Assembly: GCA_031409955.1 (NCBI GenBank)
Contig: JANNYF010000267.1
Location: 26,418-90,417, forward strand
Reading direction: 5' to 3'
From: JAFDVL01 sp031409955
GTDB lineage: Bacteria; Acidobacteriota; Blastocatellia; RBC074
DNA: 64,000 bases
Each line of letters starts with the position of its first letter. Positions within the stretch are counted from its first letter, which is position 1. The position numbers and the translations under genes are program-made. Shown piece after piece: positions 43,367 to 52,061 of this stretch. Under the pieces are notes generated by a model. The model saw nothing but the letters and a program-made list of their open reading frames with translations, did no database searches and was not told the origin of the DNA.

Positions 43367-44149
43367 ATGGGCGGAAGAATTCCTGGCCCTATGTGTCAGG
43401 TGCGAAATTGGTACGACGTGAATGACGGCACGATGGTGCGGCAAATGTCGCCGCTGCCCGGCTCGTTGGATTGGATCGGGAAACAAACCAGCGCGCCCAG
43501 CAGTGGCGAACCGCTGCCGCTGACGGGCGATTTGTTATTGCGCATTGTCCCCAAGGTCGGTACGCAGGCAGAGGTGGTTGCCAACAGCTTAAATCAGGCG
43601 ATCAGCGAAGCGAACATCACCACGCGCATCGGACAGGCGATGTTCATTGCGCAACTGGCACACGAAAGCGCAGGCTTTACGCGATTGGAAGAAATGGGCG
43701 GGAAGACGACTTTCACCTTTGCGAAATATCAGGAGAAAGAAGCCGACGACAAGGTGTACGACTATTTCTTTTTTATGTACGACAAAGACAGCCCCAGCCC
43801 ACGCCGTCAAAAAGTCGCGCTGCGGTTGGGCAATACGGTGGCGGGCGATGGCGTGCAATACAAAGGACGCGGCTACATTCAATTGACCGGGCGCAGCAAT
43901 TATCGGCAGGCGGGTGCGGCACTTGGATTGGACCTGGAAAAGAATCCGGGAACGGCGGCAACGCCATCGGTGGCGGCGCGCATTGCAGGGTGGTTTTGGC
44001 GCACGCGGAAGTTGAATTCGTACACCAGTGTGGATTCGGAAGACAACTTCAAGAAGGTTACGCGGGGCATCAATGGCGGGGAGCGCGGATTGGAAGATCG
44101 GCAAAAATATTACACGCTGGCGAAGTTCGTATTGATGGTCGGAGAGTGA
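43367..44149 (+). CDS. GH19 lysozyme/chitinase-like hydrolase without signal peptide (T6SS effector candidate)
   Basis: A 260-residue protein. The GH19 catalytic Glu is in AQLAHESAGFTRLEEM (Glu100, with Glu109 as possible second acid), and GVQYKGRGYIQLTGRSNYRQAG is the classic GH19 active-site segment. GH19 enzymes cut peptidoglycan or chitin glycan strands and occur as T6SS or phage lysozymes. No signal peptide is seen; the first 30 residues (GGRIPGPMCQVRNWYDVNDGTMV) do not match any export signal. It is just upstream of vgrG, consistent with a VgrG-linked cargo. Confidence 0.88.
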   Translation: MGGRIPGPMCQVRNWYDVNDGTMVRQMSPLPGSLDWIGKQTSAPSSGEPLPLTGDLLLRIVPKVGTQAEVVANSLNQAISEANITTRIGQAMFIAQLAHESAGFTRLEEMGGKTTFTFAKYQEKEADDKVYDYFFFMYDKDSPSPRRQKVALRLGNTVAGDGVQYKGRGYIQLTGRSNYRQAGAALGLDLEKNPGTAATPSVAARIAGWFWRTRKLNSYTSVDSEDNFKKVTRGINGGERGLEDRQKYYTLAKFVLMVGE

Positions 44150-44155
44150 TCTGAT

Positions 44156-44257
44156 GAACCACGGAGATCACAGAGGGCACGGAGAGAAGCAGTAGAGATT
44201 GAGAGTATGCGACGACCAAGTTTGTATACTCCGTGACCTCCGTGATCTCCGTGGTTC
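44156..44257. repeat. Inverted repeat of ACGGAG-type units upstream of vgrG
   Basis: Arms at 44156-44184 and 44229-44257 pair at 27 of 29 positions (CACGGAGATCAC type units). A second, similar element is at 62163-62309. It lies in the gap between the GH19 gene and vgrG. Confidence 0.88.
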
Positions 44258-44302
44258 AATCGTAAAGTGAATCTTTACGTTACAAGTTGAAAGAGGACGA
44301 CC

Positions 44303-46633
44303 TTGGCAACATATACTCAAGACAATCGGCAAATCCAAATCACGACGCCGCTCGGCAAGGATGAATTGCTGCTGACAGGTTTCACCGGGCAGGAAGGAGT
44401 TTCGCGGTTGTTTTCCTTTGACCTGCGACTGCTGTCCGAAAATCGCAGCGTCAAGCTGGAAGACCTGGTAGGCAAAAAAGCGACGATCACGATGAGCCTG
44501 CCCGATGGGGCGAAGCGTCACTTCAATGGCATCGTCAGCTCGTTTTCGCAAGGCGGTTCGACGATGATGGAAGGCGGCGAAAATCCGAAGATATTTGCGC
44601 AGTATCGGGTTGAACTCGTCCCTTGGCTGTGGCTGCTGACGCGGGCCAGCGATTGCCGCATTTTTCAGGAAATGAGTGTGCCGGACATCCTCGAAAAAAT
44701 CTTCAAGGAGTTCGGGTTTTCAGATTACAAAAACCGCTTGCAGGGCAGCTTTGCGCCGCGCGAATACTGTGTGCAATACCGCGAGACGGCGTTCAATTTT
44801 GTGTCGCGGTTGATGGAGGAAGAAGGCATCTTTTACTTCTTCGAGCATGACCAGGACAAGCACACGCTGATCCTCGCCAACTCGCCGAATGAATTCAAAC
44901 CGTGTCCGCTGCAAGCCAAGGTGAGCTACAAAACAATTATTGGGCAGGAGCGCGAAGATGATGTCATCACGGATTTCATCATCAGCCGCGAAGTGCGTCC
45001 GGGGCAATACACGATCCGCGATTTTAACTTTGAAAAGCCGACGTTGGATTTGACCGCGAACCTCAAAGGCAAAGGCGAAAAAGGCTACGAAATCTACGAT
45101 TATCCCGGCGAATACAAAACGAAAGACGAAGGCGAGCGGTTGGTCGGCATTCGCGTGCAGGAAGAAGACTCGCCCCAAGTTGTCATCACCGGATCAAGTT
45201 TGTGTCGCGGCCTCGTAACCGGCTTTCGCTTCGATTTGCAGGATCATTATCGGCGCGATTTCAATAAGGCGTATGTTCTGACATCGGTTTATCACTCGGC
45301 GGATGCGGGCGAAGGTTATCGCAGTGGCGAAGGCAATGAAGCGGCGCTGGAATACTACAATACGTTTCATTGCGTAGTGCACCCGACGCCGTTTCGCCCC
45401 GCGCGCCAGACGCCCGTGCCGGTCGTGCATGGCACACAAACCGCCATCGTGGTGGGGCCTGCGGGCGAGGAGATTTTTTCCGACAAATACGGGCGCGTCA
45501 AAGTGCAGTTCCATTGGGATCGGGAAGGGAAATACGACGCCAAGAGTTCGTGTTGGATTCGCGTGTCCAGCTCGTGGGCGGGCAAGGGCTGGGGGCAAAT
45601 TTCAATTCCGCGCATCGGGCAGGAAGTGATTGTAGATTTTCTGGAAGGCGACCCTGACCGCCCGATTATTACGGGTCGCGTGTACAACGCCGAATCCATG
45701 CCGCCGTACAAATTGCCTGACGACCAAACGAAAAGCACGATCAAAACCTATTCGTCGAAAGGCGGTGGCGGCTTCAACGAACTGCGATTTGAAGACAAAA
45801 AAGGCAGCGAACAGGTTTTCATTCACGCCGAAAAAGACACAGACTTCCGCGTCAAAAACGATCAGCGCGAATGGATCGGACGCGACTCGCACGAAATCAT
45901 CAAACGCGACAAACGCAAGCTGGTCGAACGCGATGAACAGGTCGTCATCAAACGCGACCAGGTCGAAGAAATCGGACGCGACCATCACCTAAAAATCAAA
46001 GGCAAAGAAGCCATCGAAATTGCCCAAACCCAATCCATCAAGGTCAAAGGCAATAAGGCCGAAGAAGTGGGCGGCAATTACGGGCAAGCCGTGACGGGCA
46101 ACATCTACCTCAAAGGCAATATGGTCGTGATTGAGTCCAGCTCCGGCTTGACCCTGAAATGCGGCGGCAACTTCATCACGCTCCTACCCGCTGGCGTCTT
46201 TATTCAAGGCACGATGGTGATGATTAACAGCGGCGGCGCGGCGTTGCCCGGCGTGCCAGGGATGCTGGTTCCGCCCACCGCTCCGACGGAAGCAGAAGTT
46301 GCCGACAACGCTGATCCCGGCAGCAAAGAACCGACCTACAAACAGCAACGCGAGCGGCAATCCGCCTCGCAACAAGCCGCGTCCAATGCGGCATCGCACA
46401 ATCCCAATTCGGAAGAAAATAAGGAAAAGAAAAACTGGGTCGAGATTCAAGTGGTGAACGAAGATGGCAAGCCAGTGCCGGGCGTTCGCTACCGCATAAC
46501 GTTACCGGACGGCGAAACGTTGGCGGAAGGCACGACCGATGAAAAAGGCTCCGCGCGCGTGGATGGCATTGATCCGGGGAGTTGCAAAGTCACGTTCCCG
46601 GATTTGGACAAAGAAGCCTGGACGAAGAGTTAA
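44303..46633 (+). CDS. vgrG: T6SS spike protein VgrG (TssI) with transthyretin-like C-terminus
   Basis: A 776-residue VgrG. The start is TTG 44303 with AGAGGA at 44292-44297. The gp27-like domain (about 1-370) and gp5-like OB domain (KYGRVKVQFHWDREGK, about 393-410; IGQEVIVDFLEGDPDRPIITGRVYN) are clear, followed by the beta-helix repeats (IKRDKRKLVERDEQVVIKRD...). The C-terminal domain (about 712-772; VEIQVVNEDGKPVPGVRYRITLPDG) is a transthyretin-like fold of the type that binds effectors in other VgrG proteins. VgrG is the puncturing tip delivered by Hcp. The downstream LysM protein carries a similar domain. Confidence 0.96.
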   Translation: MATYTQDNRQIQITTPLGKDELLLTGFTGQEGVSRLFSFDLRLLSENRSVKLEDLVGKKATITMSLPDGAKRHFNGIVSSFSQGGSTMMEGGENPKIFAQYRVELVPWLWLLTRASDCRIFQEMSVPDILEKIFKEFGFSDYKNRLQGSFAPREYCVQYRETAFNFVSRLMEEEGIFYFFEHDQDKHTLILANSPNEFKPCPLQAKVSYKTIIGQEREDDVITDFIISREVRPGQYTIRDFNFEKPTLDLTANLKGKGEKGYEIYDYPGEYKTKDEGERLVGIRVQEEDSPQVVITGSSLCRGLVTGFRFDLQDHYRRDFNKAYVLTSVYHSADAGEGYRSGEGNEAALEYYNTFHCVVHPTPFRPARQTPVPVVHGTQTAIVVGPAGEEIFSDKYGRVKVQFHWDREGKYDAKSSCWIRVSSSWAGKGWGQISIPRIGQEVIVDFLEGDPDRPIITGRVYNAESMPPYKLPDDQTKSTIKTYSSKGGGGFNELRFEDKKGSEQVFIHAEKDTDFRVKNDQREWIGRDSHEIIKRDKRKLVERDEQVVIKRDQVEEIGRDHHLKIKGKEAIEIAQTQSIKVKGNKAEEVGGNYGQAVTGNIYLKGNMVVIESSSGLTLKCGGNFITLLPAGVFIQGTMVMINSGGAALPGVPGMLVPPTAPTEAEVADNADPGSKEPTYKQQRERQSASQQAASNAASHNPNSEENKEKKNWVEIQVVNEDGKPVPGVRYRITLPDGETLAEGTTDEKGSARVDGIDPGSCKVTFPDLDKEAWTKS

Positions 46634-46638
46634 GCATT

Positions 46639-47376
46639 ATGCCCGAAGATTACAGTGTACAAACCGGAGATTGCATCAGCAGTATCGCCTTTGAGCGCGG
46701 CTTTTTCTGGGAGACGATTTGGAATCATCCCAAGAACTCCGAACTCAAACAAAAGCGCGGCGATCCGAATATCCTCAAAGAGGGCGATGTCGTCCACGTT
46801 CCCGACAAAGAACTCAAAGAGGAGTCGTGTGCGACCGATCAGAAACATAAATTCAAAATCAAAGGTGTGCCGGCCAAGCTCAAATTGAAGGTGATGGAAC
46901 CGCCCAAACCGGACGATAAACCCGTGGAAGAAAACGCCACCGGAGCCGATGACAGCTCGCACGTGGAAGACCCGGATTTCAACCCGGAACCCGTCGAAGA
47001 TGTACCCACCAAGAATGCGCCGTTCCGCTTGGAAGTGGATGGTCAGGTAATCAAAGAAGGCTCGACGGATGGCGAAGGAATCGTCGAAGTGGAGTTGCCA
47101 CCGAATGCACGCGAAGGCCGTTTGGTGATTCGACCGGGAACGCCCGAAGAACGCGTGTTGCCGCTGAACCTTGGCGGAATGGACCCGATTTCGGAAACTT
47201 CCGGCGTGCGCAAACGGCTTTCTAATTTGGGCTTTCCCTGCACTGTGACCGGCGATGAACTGACCGATGACCTGGCGTCTGCCCTGCGCATGTTTCAGCA
47301 AAACAACAAGCTGGATGTAACGGGCAAGATTGACGGGGCGACGAAAGACAAGCTCAAACAAATGCACGGAAGCTAA
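46639..47376 (+). CDS. LysM and peptidoglycan-binding protein adjacent to vgrG
   Basis: A 245-residue protein without a signal peptide. ATG 46639 lies five bases after the vgrG stop. The N-terminus resembles a LysM-like fold (YSVQTGDCISSIAFERGFFWETIWNHP). A central acidic linker precedes a transthyretin-like segment (APFRLEVDGQVIKEGSTDGEGIVEV) and a C-terminal PG_binding_1 domain (VRKRLSNLGFPC ... ALRMFQQNNKLDVTGKID). Such proteins near vgrG often act as effector adaptors or anchors that hold cargo on peptidoglycan. It shares a transthyretin-like module with VgrG. Confidence 0.85.
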   Translation: MPEDYSVQTGDCISSIAFERGFFWETIWNHPKNSELKQKRGDPNILKEGDVVHVPDKELKEESCATDQKHKFKIKGVPAKLKLKVMEPPKPDDKPVEENATGADDSSHVEDPDFNPEPVEDVPTKNAPFRLEVDGQVIKEGSTDGEGIVEVELPPNAREGRLVIRPGTPEERVLPLNLGGMDPISETSGVRKRLSNLGFPCTVTGDELTDDLASALRMFQQNNKLDVTGKIDGATKDKLKQMHGS

Positions 47377-47408
47377 CCCGAAATCCCAAACGGAGTGAGA
47401 AAGATTCG

Positions 47409-49244
47409 ATGCCAGTAACAAAGATTAAAGTGACCTTCAATAAAGTTTTCGCCAATGAAAGCGGCGACATCATTGGCGCTGGCGAGTGGAAATTGACGGC
47501 GAAAGTGGATGGGAAAGCCGTTGGCGATCCTAATGTGGAATTTGAGGTGCGCGACAAAAGTATCACCATTCTGCCCGCTGACAAGTGGTCAGTGGAACTT
47601 GATCTCACCAACAAGAAACCCGGCGACAAAATCGAAATCACGATGAAGGGCATTGATGTGGATTTGATCAGCGATGACGATTTGGGCGAAGCCAAGCTGA
47701 CGCTGAAATATCCATTCACGAAAGAATACGACGATTACCCCATCGCTTCGTCGGCTGTCAAAGGCTGGTTTTCCAGCACGCAATATTTTCAAGCGCACAT
47801 CACCGTCAAGCATTTGGAAGTCAAAGCCACCACCAAGCCCGACAAAGACAAAGGCATTCTGGTCAGTCGGCAAAACAGCGGCAGCAGCACGTTCACGACG
47901 ATTTCGGGCAAGGCCGTCGAACCGCGCGTCGAAGTCTGTCCGGTGGTTCCGGTGCCGATTTCGCCCAGCAAATTGCCGCCACGTCCCGCCGCGATGGAGG
48001 CGCTGAAAGCCGAATTGGAACCGGGCGTGGAAACGGAATTTGCCAAAGCGATCACGCTGACGCCCGATATGGACTGGAATATTTTAGTCAATCCATCCTT
48101 GATTCCCGTCCTCAAAAGCAGCGATCCCGATTTGCAAAAGAAGGCGGCGAAGATTGCCGTGACGTGGGTGTGGCCGGGCGATCTGGAAGTCAGCAAATTA
48201 ACGTGGCACATCAAAGAAGGGCCGATTGAATTCGTCGGCTCCAATGAGGGCATTTGGGTGAAGGTGCGCGGCACGGATGCGCCGACCGATAAAATGGCCG
48301 TGTTGGAACTTCGCTGGGATGGCGAGAAAGGGCCTTTGCTAGCGACCTATCGCGCTTGGGTCGGCGTCGTCAAAGAGATTAAGTATCGAGTCAACATCAT
48401 CAACGGCATAAACAAAGCCGCTCAACCGGCACGCAGCCCGACCGTGACCCCGGACAATTGTCTCGACTTTATGAAAATTGCCCAAATCATCTGGTGGCAA
48501 TGCGGGATTGAATTTGTCCCCGACCCGGATGTGACCGCTTGGGACAAGGCTGTCGCTTCGACGCATACCGGCATTTTTACCGTGACAGCGGACAAAGATA
48601 ATTGGACAGTCAACGTGAACAATAACGTCTCCCCGATTGCGACGCGGTTGAATTTCAATCCCACTGTTCTCAACATTGCGTTTGTGCGCTCGACTACTGG
48701 CACTAACGCAGCGGCGACCGATATTCAGGGCGTTTCGGGCAAGAGCGAAGAATTAGACGGCTTCCCCAGCACGTCCTGGGTCTTGCCGAGTGGCGTTCTC
48801 CCGGATGCGGCAGCGAAGAAAATCAAGATGGATACCTTTCCGCATCAAAATCGTTCGAACTCATCAGACGCGGCGTATGTCACAGCGCGGAAAAAAATAC
48901 AGGCCAGTTTCACCACCGATGATATTAAGAAACGTCTGTATGGGGTGATCTATCCTTCTGACTGGACGGTTGGTGCCAGCTCTCATGATTCCGGGCAAAA
49001 TATGGCGCACGAATTGGGCCATATCCTGTGCCTGTTTCATCGCGGCAGTGGCGGCGAAAACAACGTGGCGACAGGCTTCAAGCTCTCAGATGATGGCGTC
49101 AATTCAGTGGATGACAAAGGGAAAAAGCGCGGGCATCCCTGGCGCGAAAATGTGATGGGCTATGATATTCGGCGGGGATTGGATGCGGACATCATTCAAA
49201 CGGTGGCAGTGCGCAAACACCCTGGCTTAAAAAATAAAGCGTAA
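47409..49244 (+). CDS. Putative metzincin-type metalloprotease, T6SS cargo candidate
   Basis: A 611-residue protein of unrecognised family. The N-terminal ~150 residues look beta-sandwich-like (VTFNKVFANESGDIIGAGEWKL). The extended zinc motif HELGHILCLFH (residues 534-544) is HExxHxxCxxH, with Cys in place of the usual Gly, and a Met-turn-like VMGYD (582-586) follows about 40 residues later, as in metzincins. No signal peptide is present. Position between the LysM protein and PAAR, after vgrG, suggests delivery by T6SS. The substrate and the immunity partner are unknown; the protease call rests on the motif. Confidence 0.7.
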   Translation: MPVTKIKVTFNKVFANESGDIIGAGEWKLTAKVDGKAVGDPNVEFEVRDKSITILPADKWSVELDLTNKKPGDKIEITMKGIDVDLISDDDLGEAKLTLKYPFTKEYDDYPIASSAVKGWFSSTQYFQAHITVKHLEVKATTKPDKDKGILVSRQNSGSSTFTTISGKAVEPRVEVCPVVPVPISPSKLPPRPAAMEALKAELEPGVETEFAKAITLTPDMDWNILVNPSLIPVLKSSDPDLQKKAAKIAVTWVWPGDLEVSKLTWHIKEGPIEFVGSNEGIWVKVRGTDAPTDKMAVLELRWDGEKGPLLATYRAWVGVVKEIKYRVNIINGINKAAQPARSPTVTPDNCLDFMKIAQIIWWQCGIEFVPDPDVTAWDKAVASTHTGIFTVTADKDNWTVNVNNNVSPIATRLNFNPTVLNIAFVRSTTGTNAAATDIQGVSGKSEELDGFPSTSWVLPSGVLPDAAAKKIKMDTFPHQNRSNSSDAAYVTARKKIQASFTTDDIKKRLYGVIYPSDWTVGASSHDSGQNMAHELGHILCLFHRGSGGENNVATGFKLSDDGVNSVDDKGKKRGHPWRENVMGYDIRRGLDADIIQTVAVRKHPGLKNKA

Positions 49245-49270
49245 GTACCTAAACGAATTCAATCGGGCTT

Positions 49271-49374
49271 AGACAGGATTGACAAGATTGACAAGATGAA
49301 CAGAACCTCTGATGAACATTGGGAATTTATAAATCCTGTTCCACACGCGTGTGTTCATCTTGTGAATCCTGTCT
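49271..49374. repeat. Inverted repeat with CAATC(T/C)TGT units
   Basis: The left arm at 49271-49302 has two GACAAGATT-type units (GACAGGATT-GACAAGATT-GACAAGATGAACA). The right arm at 49353-49374 has the inverted sequence with one unit fewer. It lies between the metzincin-like gene and the next gene. Confidence 0.78.
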
Positions 49375-49424
49375 AGATCAGATTTATATTGTTCATCTAC
49401 TTCGCTTGATCGAGGACAAAAACG

Positions 49425-50216
49425 ATGGCTGGTAACAATCCAAATGAACCGACGCCGCAGGAATTGGTCAGGCAGGCGATTGCCTGGGCCAATGGCAAAA
49501 CGGCAGATGAACAATCCAAATTGCTCTCCGCCTTGAGTTCAGCAGACTTCCTGAATCGCATAGATACGGTCGAAGAATACATTTCCTTTCCGCCGCGCCA
49601 ATTGCGCTTCGCCCGCATTTTCAAAGCCTTGCTGCGGAATGATGCAGTGGCTGCGCAGCAAACCTTAACGGCACTGACCCAAGTGCCAACCTTCAAAGAC
49701 TCGGACGCCCGCGAAGAAATGTTAGTGAAGGCATTGGCTATCGTGCGGCCTGCTCCGTCGGTCGCCGTGCAATATTGGGATGCGCACAGCACGCCGGATT
49801 CGATTCATCTGCACTTCACGATTGATGCGCTTTGCAAAAACGGCAGCGAGCCAGCCATCGCATTGCTCGAAAAAAAGATGATTGATCCCGATCAGGAAGT
49901 CGAATACAAATTGGCCTGGATGCGTGGCCCGATTCTGGAGCATCGCAACGATTTGCCGTTGCTGCGCGGTTGTCATCGGCTGCTGATGTCCACGATGGAG
50001 CCGGAATTGAAAGGAGCTTTGGTCGAGGCGTTGTGCGTATATCGCAAGCAGGATTGGTATAAATCGTGTACGGTTCCGGTGCCGCCCCCGCGATCCCTGG
50101 CCTCGCAGGAAGCATTGGCCGAATTGCGCGCGATTTGTGAATATGCGAAAGAAAACTTAACGCTGCAACCGTTAGAAAAAGTAGCAGTAGATACAACGCT
50201 GATCGGATTACCCTAA
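49425..50216 (+). CDS. Hypothetical helical protein, paralogue of the downstream lipoprotein
   Basis: A 263-residue soluble protein with repeated helix-rich segments. It is a paralogue of the next gene: both contain ALAIVRPAP followed by HSTPDSI and FTIDALC-NGS-PA-ALLEK. No signal peptide or lipobox is present, so this copy is cytoplasmic. I do not recognise the family; HEAT-like repeats are possible. Location just after the metzincin-like gene suggests a partner or immunity role, but this is inference. Confidence 0.75.
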   Translation: MAGNNPNEPTPQELVRQAIAWANGKTADEQSKLLSALSSADFLNRIDTVEEYISFPPRQLRFARIFKALLRNDAVAAQQTLTALTQVPTFKDSDAREEMLVKALAIVRPAPSVAVQYWDAHSTPDSIHLHFTIDALCKNGSEPAIALLEKKMIDPDQEVEYKLAWMRGPILEHRNDLPLLRGCHRLLMSTMEPELKGALVEALCVYRKQDWYKSCTVPVPPPRSLASQEALAELRAICEYAKENLTLQPLEKVAVDTTLIGLP

Positions 50217-50246
50217 CTTCCCGATCCGCTCGAAAGGCGACGCTTG

Positions 50247-51146
50247 ATGTTTAGCAAAACTCTTTTCTATCCGCTCTGGGCGCTGCCGCTGCTTTCGATG
50301 CTGTGTCTTTTCGCTTGTGAGGGTCGTTCCGACATCGTCAATCCGAAAGTCGAAACGGCTGAGCTGAACAGTCAAGCTCGCACCCCGGACGAGGTGTTGC
50401 AGAAACTGCTGAAACTGGCGGCGAGTACCACGCCGACGGAGCAAAAACAGTTGCTCGAATTTTTATCGTCGAAGGATTCGTTGTACCAGCTTGATCCGCG
50501 CGAAGATCATATCCGAATGCCTGTGCTGAAACTGCGATTGGCGCAGGTGTATCAGGCGATCAAAGCCAATAATTCTGCGCCGATGCGTGACACCCTGACC
50601 ACGTTGGCGCGTTCCGGGAAGCCGGAAAATTGCGATGCCTGCGACACCTTGCTCATCAACGCGTTGGCAATCGTACGGCCCGCGCCCCCGGAGGTCGTCA
50701 AGTTTTGGGAAACGCATAGCACGCCCGATTCGATCCAGTTGAAATTCACGATTGATGCGCTCTGTGAAAATGGTTCCGCGCCCGCCGTCGCGTTACTGGA
50801 AAAACGATTGCTGAATGCGCAGATTGAACCGGAGCAGAAAATCGCGTGGATGCACGAAGCCATTCTCCAGCATCGTCATAACGCGGCGCTGCTCGCGGGA
50901 CTGGATCGCATCTTGACGACCACGTTGCCAAAAGCCTTGCGTCCGCCTTTGGTGGAATCGCTGTTTGATTACCGCCCGAACGAATGGTTCCGCAACAGTC
51001 GAACCCCGCCTGAACCCGACGCGCAACCTCTCACGCCCGAAGCGAAAAAGCTCTTGCAGAAAATCGGTGTGACCGCGCTGAAAAAAGTTGCGCTGAATGC
51101 CAATCAGCGTCGCGCCGTGACCAAATCATTAGCTGAATTGAAATAG
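50247..51146 (+). CDS. Lipoprotein paralogue of the upstream hypothetical protein
   Basis: A 299-residue protein. ATG 50247 is preferred; an in-frame TTG is at 50244. The N-terminus is a lipoprotein signal (FSKTLFYPLWALPLLSMLCLFAC) with lipid attachment at the Cys of LFAC. The body matches the preceding gene in at least three conserved blocks (ALAIVRPAP, HSTPDSIQLKFTIDALC, PAVALLEKRLL). A cytoplasmic/lipoprotein pair of homologous proteins beside a putative T6SS protease could protect two compartments. The biological role is inferred. Confidence 0.78.
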   Translation: MFSKTLFYPLWALPLLSMLCLFACEGRSDIVNPKVETAELNSQARTPDEVLQKLLKLAASTTPTEQKQLLEFLSSKDSLYQLDPREDHIRMPVLKLRLAQVYQAIKANNSAPMRDTLTTLARSGKPENCDACDTLLINALAIVRPAPPEVVKFWETHSTPDSIQLKFTIDALCENGSAPAVALLEKRLLNAQIEPEQKIAWMHEAILQHRHNAALLAGLDRILTTTLPKALRPPLVESLFDYRPNEWFRNSRTPPEPDAQPLTPEAKKLLQKIGVTALKKVALNANQRRAVTKSLAELK

Positions 51147-51162
51147 TGAAAGGAAGTCCAGT

Positions 51163-51459
51163 ATGCCACCAGCCGCTCGAATTACGGATATGCACGTTTG
51201 CCCGATGGTGACGCCCGGCGTGCCACCCATTCCACACGTGGGCGGGCCGATTTTGCCGCCCGGTTGTCCGACGGTTTTGATTGGGATGTTGCCTGCTGCC
51301 CGCGTGGGAGATATGGCTGTGTGTGTCGGCCCGCCGGATGTCATCGCCATAGGATCCATGACCGTTTTAATTGGCTTCATGCCAGCAGCTCGGATCGGGG
51401 ATACTACGGCCCACGGGGGCAAAATAGTTGTAGGGTTCCCTACGGTGATGATTGGCTGA
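51163..51459 (+). CDS. PAAR-repeat spike tip protein
   Basis: A 98-residue PAAR protein. The start PPAARITDMHVCPM and the later PAARVGDMAVCVGPPD and PAARIGDTTAHGGKI are the three PAAR-type repeats, with Cys and His residues for zinc binding. PAAR sharpens the VgrG tip. It follows the lipoprotein gene at 16 bases. Confidence 0.97.
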   Translation: MPPAARITDMHVCPMVTPGVPPIPHVGGPILPPGCPTVLIGMLPAARVGDMAVCVGPPDVIAIGSMTVLIGFMPAARIGDTTAHGGKIVVGFPTVMIG

Positions 51460-51550
51460 CGGGATTATAAGCTCATGTTCTGCCGCTTCGCTGTCGAACG
51501 ATTTGATAAATTGTAACAACCATTGAACATTTCCAAGAAAGGAAAACACT

Positions 51551-52018
51551 TTGAATATAATGACAGTTTCTCTACTCGGAGCCTTCCTGCTAAGTCTGCC
51601 AAGTTTGGCTATTGCTCAAACGCCACGCAGGGAAAAAGAAGTGCGCCAAGCTGTGCAATTATTCTATGACGCTTTCAATTCACATGGGTTCGGTAATGCA
51701 GCGAAATATACTACCGAAGACTGGAACCACCTCAACCCATTTGGCGGGCGGACGCGCGGACGCATTGCTGTACTCAAGGAACTGAAGGAAGTGCATACTA
51801 CTTTTCTTAAAGGAGTCACTGACACTATGGAAGAGATGGATGTTCGCTTTGCCACTCACGCTGTAGCGGTGGTGACCGTGACCAGCCAGATGAGTACATA
51901 CATTACGCCTGACAGGGTTAGGCACGAGAATGAGCGACACATCAGAACATTTGTGGTGCTGAAGCGAAATAGCAAATGGCTGATCATGCAGGATCAGAAC
52001 ACCCTCATCGCTCGCTGA
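51551..52018 (+). CDS. Exported NTF2/SnoaL-like protein
   Basis: A 155-residue protein. The start is TTG 51551, with AGAAAGGAAA upstream; ATG 51560 is the alternative. A signal peptide (LLGAFLLSLPSLAIAQ) precedes a SnoaL-like/SgcJ-type NTF2 domain (VRQAVQLFYDAFNSHGFGNAAKYTTEDWNHLNPFGG ... VVLKRNSKWLIMQDQNT). Such domains bind small hydrophobic molecules or catalyse isomerase-like reactions; no catalytic motif can be assigned. It ends the accessory block. Confidence 0.75.
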   Translation: MNIMTVSLLGAFLLSLPSLAIAQTPRREKEVRQAVQLFYDAFNSHGFGNAAKYTTEDWNHLNPFGGRTRGRIAVLKELKEVHTTFLKGVTDTMEEMDVRFATHAVAVVTVTSQMSTYITPDRVRHENERHIRTFVVLKRNSKWLIMQDQNTLIAR

Positions 52019-52061
52019 ATCTACCAAGCGGCATAACATGGCGGTTGGTGCTAATGGTCAA

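Noticed and set aside
49425..51146. Lipoprotein at 50247 as the missing TssJ
   Set aside because: It is about twice the usual TssJ size and is homologous to a cytoplasmic neighbour, not to TssJ.
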